64,000 bases of DNA from an uncultured Lachnospiraceae bacterium (GTDB lineage Bacteria; Bacillota; Clostridia; Lachnospirales; Lachnospiraceae): the NCBI GenBank assembly GCA_902776305.1, contig CACYPS010000018.1:25110-89109 (forward strand), read 5' to 3'. A program made the translations under genes and the position numbers. The notes beneath the pieces are model-generated. The model searched no databases. It was given only the letters and a program-made list of their open reading frames with translations, and was not told the DNA's origin. Shown here piece after piece: positions 1 through 8,216 of this stretch (position 1 is its first letter; every line of letters begins with the position of its first letter).

Positions 1-2
1 AC

Positions 3-620
3 GGAGACCTGCTTGTATTTGCAGCTGACAAGTTCAAAGTAGTCTGCGCATCTCTCGGTGCTGTTCGTCTGTACCTCGGCGATCAGCTGGGTCTGTATGA
101 TAAGAATGAACTCTGCTTCGTATGGATCACGGAGTTCCCGCTCCTTGAGTGGTCAGATGAGGAAAATCGTTTCATGGCAATGCATCACCCGTTCACGATG
201 CCTGTCCTATCAGACTTTGAGCATGTGGATGAGGATCCGGGCAGCGTTCGCGCCGAGGCTTACGATATTGTCCTGAATGGCTGTGAACTGGGAGGCGGCT
301 CTGTCAGAATTCATATGGATGATGTTCAGGAGAAAATGCTTGAGGTGCTCGGTTTCTCGAAAGAGCGGGCAAATGAACAGTTCGGCTTCCTGCTCCGTGC
401 TTTCAAGTACGGTGTTCCGCCTCACGCAGGACTTGCCTACGGTCTTGACCGTATGGCCATGCTGTTCACGGGTTCCGATTCGATCCGTGACGTCATAGCA
501 TTCCCGAAGGTGAAAGATGCCTCAGATCTCATGATCGACGCACCGGCAGCGGTCGAGGAAAAACAGCTGAAGGAGCTCTCGATAGCGGTTGCGATCGAGG
601 CAAAGGAAGATAAAGAATAA
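3..620 (+). CDS. aspS: Aspartyl-tRNA synthetase, C-terminal part
   Basis: This is the 3' portion of a class II aspartyl-tRNA synthetase, which charges tRNA-Asp in the cytoplasm. The open frame enters from the window edge (codons in phase with position 3), so the N-terminal anticodon-binding and first catalytic parts lie outside. Visible class II elements are the WITEFPLLEW stretch, the MHHPFT segment, the NGCELGGGSVRIH block and the motif 3 region GLAYGLDRMAMLFTG followed by SIRDVIAFPK, whose arginine contacts ATP. The order and spacing match the bacterial family. The protein ends in a short acidic/lysine tail. The next gene starts about 80 bases downstream behind its own promoter-like sequence. 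Confidence 0.95.
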   Translation, partial: GDLLVFAADKFKVVCASLGAVRLYLGDQLGLYDKNELCFVWITEFPLLEWSDEENRFMAMHHPFTMPVLSDFEHVDEDPGSVRAEAYDIVLNGCELGGGSVRIHMDDVQEKMLEVLGFSKERANEQFGFLLRAFKYGVPPHAGLAYGLDRMAMLFTGSDSIRDVIAFPKVKDASDLMIDAPAAVEEKQLKELSIAVAIEAKEDKE

Positions 621-630
621 AGGTTACTAC

Positions 631-659
631 TTTTCATCGATTTTGTTTTATGCTATACT
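631..659 (+). promoter_or_regulatory. Putative sigma-A promoter for the LCP-like gene
   Basis: TTTTCA (631-636) and TATACT (654-659) are separated by 17 bases in the gap after aspS. The start codon of the next gene is 40 bases further on. The -35 box matches the consensus at four of six positions, so the call is moderate. Confidence 0.5.
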
Positions 660-699
660 GAAACCGTCTATGTTAACCGTGATATGAGGGAGAGTGCAT

Positions 700-3522
700 A
701 TGGCAGACAATTTCCATATGAACACCGGCAAGGATGTATTCCCGAATGCTGCGGGGAGCGGTAGCTATTCAGGCTCAGATGGTAAGACGGCCGAAAGAGG
801 AGAAGAGAACGGAGAGCATTTCGATTTTCATGAGGCGATGCTTCAGGTCGAGATGATATTTCAGAGTTCCCTTCTCTCTTATGGATTCAAGGAGTATTCA
901 ATAGAGAACTTCGTCGACAAAAAGTATTTCTACAGCTGGAAAGGTAAGGAAGGCTGCAGTGATACGGACGCCATGCGGCAGGGACTCAATATTGACGGTA
1001 TCCTGGAGAAAGAGAATCCATCGGTCAATGAAGTCCTCACATATCTGCAGTATACATTGAATATTGCGGAATTGTGCAGAAGGAACTTTAACAGTGATGA
1101 GCTGACAGGTTATTACTTTGATCTGCGAAGTTATACGAACCTTCTTACGCGAATACGAGAATTACTGACAATCCTTAAGTATGATGTTAAGTATGTAGCA
1201 GAAAAAGAAGTTATTTATCTGGTAACGAAGGATGTTGCCGCTGATGCAGTAACGAGTACATCTTCGGATCCGATTACAGATGCGATTGTGGAATACAACA
1301 GTTATTCCGTCGCAGGTAATCTTGACCGTAAACGAAAGATCCTCAATGACATGGGGGATATGGTCGAGAGCTATACCGATAATCGGAGCCCCGGTAATGT
1401 AAAACTATTCAGCAATATAGAGTTCATGCTCTACAACTTCAATATTCGAAATAATAATTTCGAAGGAGACGACAGGGTTGAACATGTCGCAACCATGTCC
1501 AAGGAAGAACTGGAAGCATGGTATGATGAGACCTATCAGATGATGCTGCTTCGGATCCTCCAGCATGAGAATCTGGAGAGAATGAAGCGAGTGGACGCAG
1601 TCCAGCAGGCTTGTGAAGCCTCCTCGGTCGAGTCCATCTCGAAAAGCATGGATCTTGAAGGCGCGAACAGAGTTATGTCCAGGCGACGCGTCGAGGACAT
1701 TAATTTTGTGGCACAGAATGTAGCCGAAGCAGCAAGTGTTGCCAAGGGAAACAGAAATGCCGAGAAGATAAACAGCGGCAAGAACAAAAAGTCCGAAGAG
1801 AAGACCCGAAAAGCGGAGGAAAAAGCCCGTGACAGTATGCGGGCAGTACGCGAGAAGGAATTTTCCGGATACACAGGCGCAGATCTTGATAAGGATGTCA
1901 ATGCGATTCTTGCTGAAAAGAACGGTGAGAGCGCAGAACGCGAACCGGAAACGAGCAAGCCGGCGAAGAAGAAAGGATATACACCGAGTTTCAGGGATGT
2001 ATCGGACACTGCTTCAACGGCTGTGAGCCACGACACAGACAACTCTGCGTCCTTTGTCAAAAAAGACAAAGATTCGGAAGTTGATAAGTGGGACGAAGAG
2101 TATCAGGCACGAAAAAAAGCCTGGGCTGACTCCGGAACCGAGGATGAATGGAAAGTATCCGACGGATCCGGGGATCAGAAGGAGAAAAAGCCGAGGAGTC
2201 CTTTCAAAATACTTCTCTCGGCAGTGATCGTCCTTCTTGCGGCGCTTCTTGCTGCGGCGGTCTCGCTGGTACACTTTAATTACGCGCGGTCGGATTATGT
2301 TTCGGACAAGCAGATTCCTGTCAACACTGACGCTGCTATGATCGAAACTTATGCAACACCCGCCGGAATCGACAACGCAGTAGCCGAAGCTTTAAAGACA
2401 CAGGTAGTACATGAAACAGAAGCCGCAGCGACTGAAATCGACGGAAGCAAGATGTTCAACGTACTGATAGCCTGTGGCGGTGACACCGGATCGGAGTCGT
2501 ACGCACCCTGTGACGCTATCGCACTTATGTCTTTTAATAAAGTCACAAAGCGTCTTACGACTGTTTCGCTGATGGACAATCTGTATGCTGACATCGAGGG
2601 AACGGGGGCAGTAAGGCTCGGAGATGTTCCGCTTTACGCCGGCATGCCGGCACTTGCAGATGTCGTTGAGAGGATATACGGCATTCCGGTCAGCGGATAT
2701 GCATGGACTGACTACAAGGGCCTTATAAAAATCGTTGATCGACTTGACGGTATCGACGCGGAGATCACAGAAGATGAGATGAAAGAGGCCAACGAGTATA
2801 TCACTGAGATGGCCGCTGCATACGGCGAGGAGGAAGCCGCACATCAGCTCAGAATGACGGGCGATGTTCATCTCGACGGCTATCAGACAGTTGCTCTTGC
2901 GAGAATAAGCGAGGACGGGGAAGATGCCGATTATGCTAAGACTGCAAGGCAGAGAATGATACTGAGCAGTATTTCGGAAGCATATGAGTCAGCCGGGTTC
3001 GGTGAAAAGACATCGATCATGAGGGAGATTCTTCCTTACGTGAAGCATAATATTCCCGAGTCTCAGATATTCGGAAATCTTTTTGCATTTACAGGTTCTT
3101 CAAATTATGCAAAAGCAGGATTTTCGATTCCGCTCGATGGACATTATGAGAAGCAGGGAACACTTACAGTTCCGGATTTCGCGGAGACACTCCCTGTCGT
3201 AAAACAGATTCTCAGTGATTCGAATGCCGAACGTGCTCTCGGACTTCTTACAGAAAGCGGAGTCACGACAGGTGCGGAGAGCTCTTCGGTCGTCGTAATA
3301 TCCGGCCCGGATATCTCTGAAAGCACGCCGGCGGATACGGATAGTTCCGATACGACAGCTTCTTCGGAAGAGAGTACTGCAACGACAGAGTCAGCCGAAA
3401 GCACAGCGACGGAGAGTAAAGACACAAGCAGTGAAATTGCAACGACCTCAGGAACTGCTGCACAGAATCAGACGGCAGAGCCGAGAATCACTCCGGAAGC
3501 GCCATGGAGCTGGACAATTTAA
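700..3522 (+). CDS. Membrane protein with a divergent LytR-CpsA-Psr (LCP)-like domain and a long cytoplasmic region
   Basis: This is a 940-residue protein. Residues 1 to about 500 look cytoplasmic: an acidic, mostly helical region, then a Lys/Glu/Arg-rich, probably coiled-coil section. One membrane segment lies at about 503-525. The extracellular part from about 586 to 842 follows the LCP pattern of enzymes that attach polymers to peptidoglycan (FNVLIACGGD, DAIALMSFNKVTKRLTTVSL, VPLYAG, GYAWTDYKGLIKIVDRLDGIDAEI, HLDGYQTVALAR, ARQRMIL). The tail is Ser/Thr/Glu-rich and ends PWSW. Arginines normally present in the RSDT and PRDT motifs are absent (PCDA and LMDN here), so transferase activity is doubtful. 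The start is ATG at 700, behind GAGGGAG. It lies directly upstream of a surface-polymer operon. An alternative is a regulatory or structural LCP relative. Confidence 0.7.
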   Translation: MADNFHMNTGKDVFPNAAGSGSYSGSDGKTAERGEENGEHFDFHEAMLQVEMIFQSSLLSYGFKEYSIENFVDKKYFYSWKGKEGCSDTDAMRQGLNIDGILEKENPSVNEVLTYLQYTLNIAELCRRNFNSDELTGYYFDLRSYTNLLTRIRELLTILKYDVKYVAEKEVIYLVTKDVAADAVTSTSSDPITDAIVEYNSYSVAGNLDRKRKILNDMGDMVESYTDNRSPGNVKLFSNIEFMLYNFNIRNNNFEGDDRVEHVATMSKEELEAWYDETYQMMLLRILQHENLERMKRVDAVQQACEASSVESISKSMDLEGANRVMSRRRVEDINFVAQNVAEAASVAKGNRNAEKINSGKNKKSEEKTRKAEEKARDSMRAVREKEFSGYTGADLDKDVNAILAEKNGESAEREPETSKPAKKKGYTPSFRDVSDTASTAVSHDTDNSASFVKKDKDSEVDKWDEEYQARKKAWADSGTEDEWKVSDGSGDQKEKKPRSPFKILLSAVIVLLAALLAAAVSLVHFNYARSDYVSDKQIPVNTDAAMIETYATPAGIDNAVAEALKTQVVHETEAAATEIDGSKMFNVLIACGGDTGSESYAPCDAIALMSFNKVTKRLTTVSLMDNLYADIEGTGAVRLGDVPLYAGMPALADVVERIYGIPVSGYAWTDYKGLIKIVDRLDGIDAEITEDEMKEANEYITEMAAAYGEEEAAHQLRMTGDVHLDGYQTVALARISEDGEDADYAKTARQRMILSSISEAYESAGFGEKTSIMREILPYVKHNIPESQIFGNLFAFTGSSNYAKAGFSIPLDGHYEKQGTLTVPDFAETLPVVKQILSDSNAERALGLLTESGVTTGAESSSVVVISGPDISESTPADTDSSDTTASSEESTATTESAESTATESKDTSSEIATTSGTAAQNQTAEPRITPEAPWSWTI

Positions 3523-3567
3523 TAGCATCATAGTATGCAGGAACTTGATTGCATACTGAATATACGG

Positions 3568-3654
3568 GACTGCTGCATACAGGCAATTCATGCTGTGGGC
3601 CGGAACGGATTTCGTTCCGTGCAGATAAGGTTTGAATGCTGCGTTACAGCAGTC
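3568..3654 (+). promoter_or_regulatory. Structured leader upstream of the surface-polymer operon
   Basis: GACTGCTG (3568-3575) pairs perfectly with CAGCAGTC (3647-3654), enclosing a perfect 7-bp hairpin CGGAACG/CGTTCCG (3601-3619). The 3523-3743 gap holds no convincing gene and no clear ribosome binding site before the ATG at 3744. A transcribed folded leader is plausible, but no known riboswitch class is recognised. Confidence 0.35.
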
Positions 3655-3743
3655 TTCCTTTATGTTAATATGAATGTAGGACAGGATCGTGGGAGTGCGT
3701 AAGCACGGAACAATCCGTAATCGACTTTTGGCGACATTATCAT

Positions 3744-4862
3744 ATGAATAAAAGAAAAATGAGAGTCCTACTCGTCTCCGCAAAAGTGAGGGCGGGAGGA
3801 GAAGCCGCGCATGTTACCGCGCTGGCAAAAGAATTTATAAAAAAAGGCATAGATGTATCCCTTCTCTCCACAGATCCGACGGGGGGGATGATGGCAGGCA
3901 TTATTCCTGAGGATAAGCTTTTTTTCACGGAGTTCCGCAATCACAACCCGCTTCAGACAGCGATGAATACGGCCGCGATCCGGAAAGTCCTCTCGGAGCA
4001 CGCATTTGATATCATTCACTGTCACGGCAGAGACAATGCATTTGCTGTCAGAATGGCAGGTCCGAAACAGCCGTATGTCTATACGTGCCACTCCATGTCG
4101 GTGCAGACCGATTTTATGCATCGCATGTTGAACTCGACAGGAGACGCCGCGATTGCTGTTTCCGGGGATACAAAGGAGTTCATGATTCGCGAGCTGAAGA
4201 TACCGGAAGAAAAGATCACCGTGATAGAGAACGGCGTAGACCCGACGCAGCTTCGGAAGCTGACCGAAGGTGAAAAGCGCTGGTTGTATACAAATTATCT
4301 TATACCGGAAGGAAAGATCGTCGCTGCGATTCACGGGAGAATCGATCCGAGGAAAAACCATATTATGATCGGAAAAGCACTCGCAAATCTTCCGGAAGAT
4401 GAGAGGTCGAAATTCGTGATATTGTGCTCCGGTATCAGGGAGGTACCCGGATATGATCCGCTGGTTTCTCAGCTGAGAGAGCTTGGCGTGCTTCAGCAGT
4501 TCAGATTCACCGGGTGGACCGAGCCGAGAAATATTCTCGGCTGTGCGGATCTGCTTTTAGGTCCAAGTCAGACAGAAAGCTTCATGATGTCAGCCCTCGA
4601 AGGGTTTTTTATGGATATTCCGGTCATACGTTCCAAAACAGGAGGCTATTCCGAAATGAAGGATCTGTGCATCGGTATAGATGCCGATGATCTGAAAGGA
4701 TGGACGGAAATTCTTCACAGGGTAGCTGTCCGGGGGACAGATGATATGAAACCGATGGTCGACACGGCACATTCGGAGGCGCTCAGGCGGTTTACGTCTG
4801 AAGCGATGGCGGCTAAAGTATACCGGGTCTATCGGGAGGTCCTGAGAGGCCGGGGCAGGTAA
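3744..4862 (+). CDS. GT4-type glycosyltransferase
   Basis: This is a 372-residue, cytoplasmic or membrane-associated, GT-B fold glycosyltransferase that would add a sugar from a nucleotide donor to a growing surface polymer. The N-terminal Rossmann half starts VLLVSAKVRAGGEAAHV, followed by DIIHCHGRDNA and AIAVSGDTKEF. The C-terminal half has the family features VIENGVDP, HGRIDPRKNH, FTGWTEPRNILGCADLLLGPSQTESF and the donor-binding EGFFMDIPVIRS region, where the usual ExFG-type glutamate is E of ALEGF. The start codon lacks a clear Shine-Dalgarno sequence. It is the first gene of the plus-strand operon ending at 17879. Donor and acceptor sugars cannot be predicted. Confidence 0.85.
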   Translation: MNKRKMRVLLVSAKVRAGGEAAHVTALAKEFIKKGIDVSLLSTDPTGGMMAGIIPEDKLFFTEFRNHNPLQTAMNTAAIRKVLSEHAFDIIHCHGRDNAFAVRMAGPKQPYVYTCHSMSVQTDFMHRMLNSTGDAAIAVSGDTKEFMIRELKIPEEKITVIENGVDPTQLRKLTEGEKRWLYTNYLIPEGKIVAAIHGRIDPRKNHIMIGKALANLPEDERSKFVILCSGIREVPGYDPLVSQLRELGVLQQFRFTGWTEPRNILGCADLLLGPSQTESFMMSALEGFFMDIPVIRSKTGGYSEMKDLCIGIDADDLKGWTEILHRVAVRGTDDMKPMVDTAHSEALRRFTSEAMAAKVYRVYREVLRGRGR

Positions 4863-4919
4863 GAAGGTCAGGCAGATAAGGCAGTATCGCCCGACATAGG
4901 GAAAGGCGCAGACAGATTT

Positions 4920-6029
4920 ATGAAGTATATAGCCAGGGAGACGGCATTCAGAGAAAATGAGAAGCGAACAGCCGGAGCAAAAGCCAGAGTCGATATCGAC
5001 AGGATCTGCACAGAGCAGCTTGGCTATACTCCTGTTGACATTGTATTCGATACAGCCAGATTTGAGGACCGAAATATTCTCGGACAGCTGGGAGAACACA
5101 GTGAAGCTTTACATGAGTGGGAAAGGAAGACAGCCCATCTTAAAAAAGGCGATCTGTTGCTCATCCAGTTCCCGCCTGTGAATCACAGTCTGATGCTTAG
5201 TAGACAGCTCAGTCGGTTGAAAGCCGAAGGAGTCTATCTCGTCGCTATTCTGCACGATGTGGAAATTCTGCGCGGCGCCAAGAGGAAGAATAAAAGCATC
5301 AAGAACCGCATGAGAAAGCACTTTGAGGAACAGTTATGTCTGGGTCATTTTGACCGCATAGTGGTCCACAACAAGGCCATGAAGGAAGCAGTAGCCGACC
5401 TGTGTGGCATTCCTGCGGGAAAGATGCGGAGTCTCGGCCTGTTCGATTATCTCTGCGGGGAAACGCGGAGCAGAGAGTTCGGTCGGGGCGTCGCCGTTGC
5501 CGGAAATCTGAGACCGGACAAGTCGGGTTACGCGTATCAGCTTCCGGGAAATATGAGGTGGAATCTGTACGGAATCCAGTTTTCCGGAAAGGCATTCCTG
5601 CCCGGAGATGAGACGGATCCGAAAAGCCCCGGAGTATACTATCATGGATCGTTCCTGGCGGATGAGATTGCGGACAGGATCGACGGGAGTTTCGGGCTGG
5701 TCTGGGACGGAGCCTCCATCGACACCTGCGAAGGTGTTTTCGGGGAGTATTTACGGTATAATAATCCCCATAAAACTTCCCTGTATCTTGCTGCGGGAAT
5801 GCCGGTCATCGTCTGGAAAGAGGCAGCGATAGCGGGATATATTTTGAAGGAAAACTGCGGGATTGCAGTCGAATCGATTGCGATTATCCCAAAGATACTT
5901 GAAGAAATGTCTGACGAAGAGTACCATATACTTGCGCAAAACGCCGAAAAGGTCGGTAGAAGACTTCGGCGGGGAGATTACACACGAAAGGTTTTGAGCG
6001 GGATTGAGAGCGAAATCTTATCTGTATGA
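4920..6029 (+). CDS. Gtf3-like sugar transferase
   Basis: This is a 369-residue glycosyltransferase of the Gtf3/galactofuranosyltransferase-like group. Recognisable blocks are LLIQFPPVNHSLMLSR, LVAILHDVE, FDRIVVHNKAM, the central AVAGNLRPDKSGYAYQLPG, FGLVWDGASIDTCEG and the very typical YNNPHKTSLYLAAGMPVIVW followed by AAIAGYI. Members use UDP-sugars to extend surface glycans, and some work in tandem with a partner transferase. It begins 57 bases after the GT4 gene and its end abuts the next membrane protein. No start-specific ribosome binding site is obvious. The acceptor is unknown. Confidence 0.8.
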   Translation: MKYIARETAFRENEKRTAGAKARVDIDRICTEQLGYTPVDIVFDTARFEDRNILGQLGEHSEALHEWERKTAHLKKGDLLLIQFPPVNHSLMLSRQLSRLKAEGVYLVAILHDVEILRGAKRKNKSIKNRMRKHFEEQLCLGHFDRIVVHNKAMKEAVADLCGIPAGKMRSLGLFDYLCGETRSREFGRGVAVAGNLRPDKSGYAYQLPGNMRWNLYGIQFSGKAFLPGDETDPKSPGVYYHGSFLADEIADRIDGSFGLVWDGASIDTCEGVFGEYLRYNNPHKTSLYLAAGMPVIVWKEAAIAGYILKENCGIAVESIAIIPKILEEMSDEEYHILAQNAEKVGRRLRRGDYTRKVLSGIESEILSV

Positions 6030-6045
6030 TAATAGTAAATATTCG

Positions 6046-7314
6046 ATGATGATCACACCGTCGGAGTTCATATTCTATCTGGGAGTAGGGGCGTATTTTA
6101 CACTCATGTTCCTCAGCACGACGATGTTTGCGGATATCCTGCCTCTGTCGAATCATACTCTGAGAAATGCCGTCCGATTCACTTGCTACGGATTTATAAT
6201 AGTGAAGATGATGCTGGCCGAAAAATTCACGATCAAAAGAATTGCGGTCTATGTGGCTATTGCTTTGCCCATCCTTATGTGTTATAGGGCTACGGGCTAT
6301 CTTTATGAACTTGATATGTTCATGCTCATCGTCGGGGCTCGCGGATTCAAGGCGAATCGAATTGTCAGTATGTATTTCTTTATGAGTCTTTTGCTAATCG
6401 CTGTAACACTGATCGCACTGGCAGCGGGAGTGATCGAGAATCGTACCTTTACCAGAACGGACAGCGATGTCATCCGAAATTCAGTAGGCTTCATATACCC
6501 TACAGACTTCGGCGCCAGAATCTTTTATACGATCCTTGCGTTCTGTTTAATGGTCGGTAAACGCTACAATCTTGCAATGTTAGCTGTCTTTTGTGTGATT
6601 TCCGCCCTGTTGACAATTTTCAGCGACGCCCGTCTGGATGCTGCACTGATCGTCATAGTGGGAATATTGTTTTACATCAATGCGAAGACCAGGTTCTTCA
6701 GGCGAAAGTGGATCGAGAGAATACTGATTATATCCGTTCCGTTTTTCTTTTTCCTGTCATATTTCGTGACGATGTCTTACAAGAAAGGGCCTTTCTTCAC
6801 TTTCCTCGACAGGATCCTGAGCAAGCGTCTTATGTACGGATACTATAATGTATGGTATACCGGAATTCATCCGTTCGGACGCTACATCTACCAGCAGGGA
6901 CACGGCGCACTGAATTACAGTGCGTGGGCCGGATACAACTTTGTAGACTGCGGATATCTTCAGGCACTCCTGCAGTACGGCTATATTCTGATGTTCTTCG
7001 TGTTGCTCATGTTCGTGCTGATCACTTATACGGCTATTCGGCGAGGACAGCATCACCTCGCGATCATCATTTTCATGATAGGACTTACGACCTGCGTAGA
7101 TCATCATTTTCTTGAGTTCTGGTATGATCCGTTCCCTCTGCTCATATTTTCCGTTATCCCGTATGCTCCGGGTTACAGGAAAATGAGTGCCGAAAAAGTT
7201 GAAGAACCGTCTGCTGAAGCAGAACAGGTCTATAAAGAAAAGCCTGCCCCGAAGGGCCTTTCACACAGTCATGATGTATGGGGCCAGCTGAATATGATAC
7301 AAAAAAGATATTGA
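6046..7314 (+). CDS. Polytopic membrane protein, O-antigen polymerase/ligase-like
   Basis: This is a hydrophobic protein of about 422 residues with roughly ten membrane helices and a charged cytoplasmic C-terminus. A periplasm-type loop near the middle contains HPFGRYIYQQGHGALNYSAW and NFVDCGYLQALLQYG, in the position of the large loop of Wzy/WaaL-type polymerases. Late in the protein, TTCVDHHFLEFWYDPFPLL resembles EpsG/Wzy-type ends. In context it would polymerise or transfer the glycan made by the two upstream transferases. Start choice is uncertain: ATG at 6046 is used because it directly precedes the first helix, but an in-frame TTG at 6004 overlapping the upstream gene is possible. Confidence 0.65.
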   Translation: MMITPSEFIFYLGVGAYFTLMFLSTTMFADILPLSNHTLRNAVRFTCYGFIIVKMMLAEKFTIKRIAVYVAIALPILMCYRATGYLYELDMFMLIVGARGFKANRIVSMYFFMSLLLIAVTLIALAAGVIENRTFTRTDSDVIRNSVGFIYPTDFGARIFYTILAFCLMVGKRYNLAMLAVFCVISALLTIFSDARLDAALIVIVGILFYINAKTRFFRRKWIERILIISVPFFFFLSYFVTMSYKKGPFFTFLDRILSKRLMYGYYNVWYTGIHPFGRYIYQQGHGALNYSAWAGYNFVDCGYLQALLQYGYILMFFVLLMFVLITYTAIRRGQHHLAIIIFMIGLTTCVDHHFLEFWYDPFPLLIFSVIPYAPGYRKMSAEKVEEPSAEAEQVYKEKPAPKGLSHSHDVWGQLNMIQKRY

Positions 7315-7343
7315 TAGCGGATGCATGTTCCGCGGGAGGATTT

Positions 7344-8216
7344 ATGTATAACGATGAAGTACAGAAAACTCTGAGAAAGCTGCAGCTGGCTGAGCTCAAC
7401 ATCATAAAACTGTTCATGAAGATCTGTGAGAAGGAACATCTGCGATACTTTATGATCGGCGGAACCATGCTCGGCGCGATCAGGCACAAAGGTTTTATTC
7501 CATGGGACGATGATGTCGATATCGGAATGCCCAGAGAGGATTATGATAGGCTGTTCGAACTTCTGAAGGACGGAACATACCTGCCGGAGAACTTCGAATA
7601 TCTGAATTATAAGATCAAAGACGATTATAAGAGATATTTCAGCCGGATCGTCGATAACCGTGTTCTGGTTTACAACGCATCCGGAGGAGAGGAGATCGTC
7701 GAAGCTGCATGGATAGACATTTTCCCGCTTGACGGATCCCCGAATAATTACATATTGAGGAATCTGCGCTACACATGGGTCATGTGGAAACGTCTCAGAT
7801 ACCACCTCTCTCTGATGGATACCATGGTCAACCTGAACAGGCCCGGCCGCCCGCTCTATCAGAGACTGATCATCGGATTCGCGAAACGGGTTCCGATCGG
7901 GCGCGGACGAGACTGTAAACAGATTCTCGACAATATCGATAAGGAACTCAAAAAGTATCGCTGGGCAGGCAGCTCCACGGCTGCCAATGTATTCGGTGCC
8001 TACGCTCACCGGGAGATGGTCCCGAAGGATGTGTGGGGCAGCAAACTGGCGCTGTATCCTTTTGAGGATGTTGAACTGCCGGGACCCGAGAACTACGATG
8101 CTTTCCTCAGCCGGTTCTACGGAGAGTATATGACACCGCCGCCGGAGGGTAACAGGGATAAGCACAATATTCGAAAAATCGAGTTCCTGTCGCCGGAAAA
8201 TGGAGAGGATACATAA
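7344..8216 (+). CDS. LicD-family phosphotransferase
   Basis: This is a 290-residue LicD-type nucleotidyltransferase-fold enzyme. The diagnostic block is IGGTMLGAIRHKGFIPWDDDVDIGMPREDYDRLF, holding the metal-binding DDDVD. It is followed by the second conserved stretch AWIDIFPLDGSPNN. The family moves a phospho-alcohol from a CDP donor to a surface glycan: phosphocholine in LicD and ribitol-5-phosphate in the fukutin/FKRP relatives. The start is ATG 7344 behind GGGAGG, not an upstream ATG overlapping the previous gene. Genes at 21818-23519 look able to make a CDP-polyol, so polyol-phosphate transfer is a reasonable guess. The acceptor is unknown. Confidence 0.88.
   Translation: MYNDEVQKTLRKLQLAELNIIKLFMKICEKEHLRYFMIGGTMLGAIRHKGFIPWDDDVDIGMPREDYDRLFELLKDGTYLPENFEYLNYKIKDDYKRYFSRIVDNRVLVYNASGGEEIVEAAWIDIFPLDGSPNNYILRNLRYTWVMWKRLRYHLSLMDTMVNLNRPGRPLYQRLIIGFAKRVPIGRGRDCKQILDNIDKELKKYRWAGSSTAANVFGAYAHREMVPKDVWGSKLALYPFEDVELPGPENYDAFLSRFYGEYMTPPPEGNRDKHNIRKIEFLSPENGEDT

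Noticed and set aside
3535-3702. 55-codon frame in the leader before the glycan operon, considered as a missing lasso precursor
   Set aside because: No ribosome binding site, no YxxPxLxxxG-type leader, several cysteines and overlap with strong RNA stems; it looks like chance.
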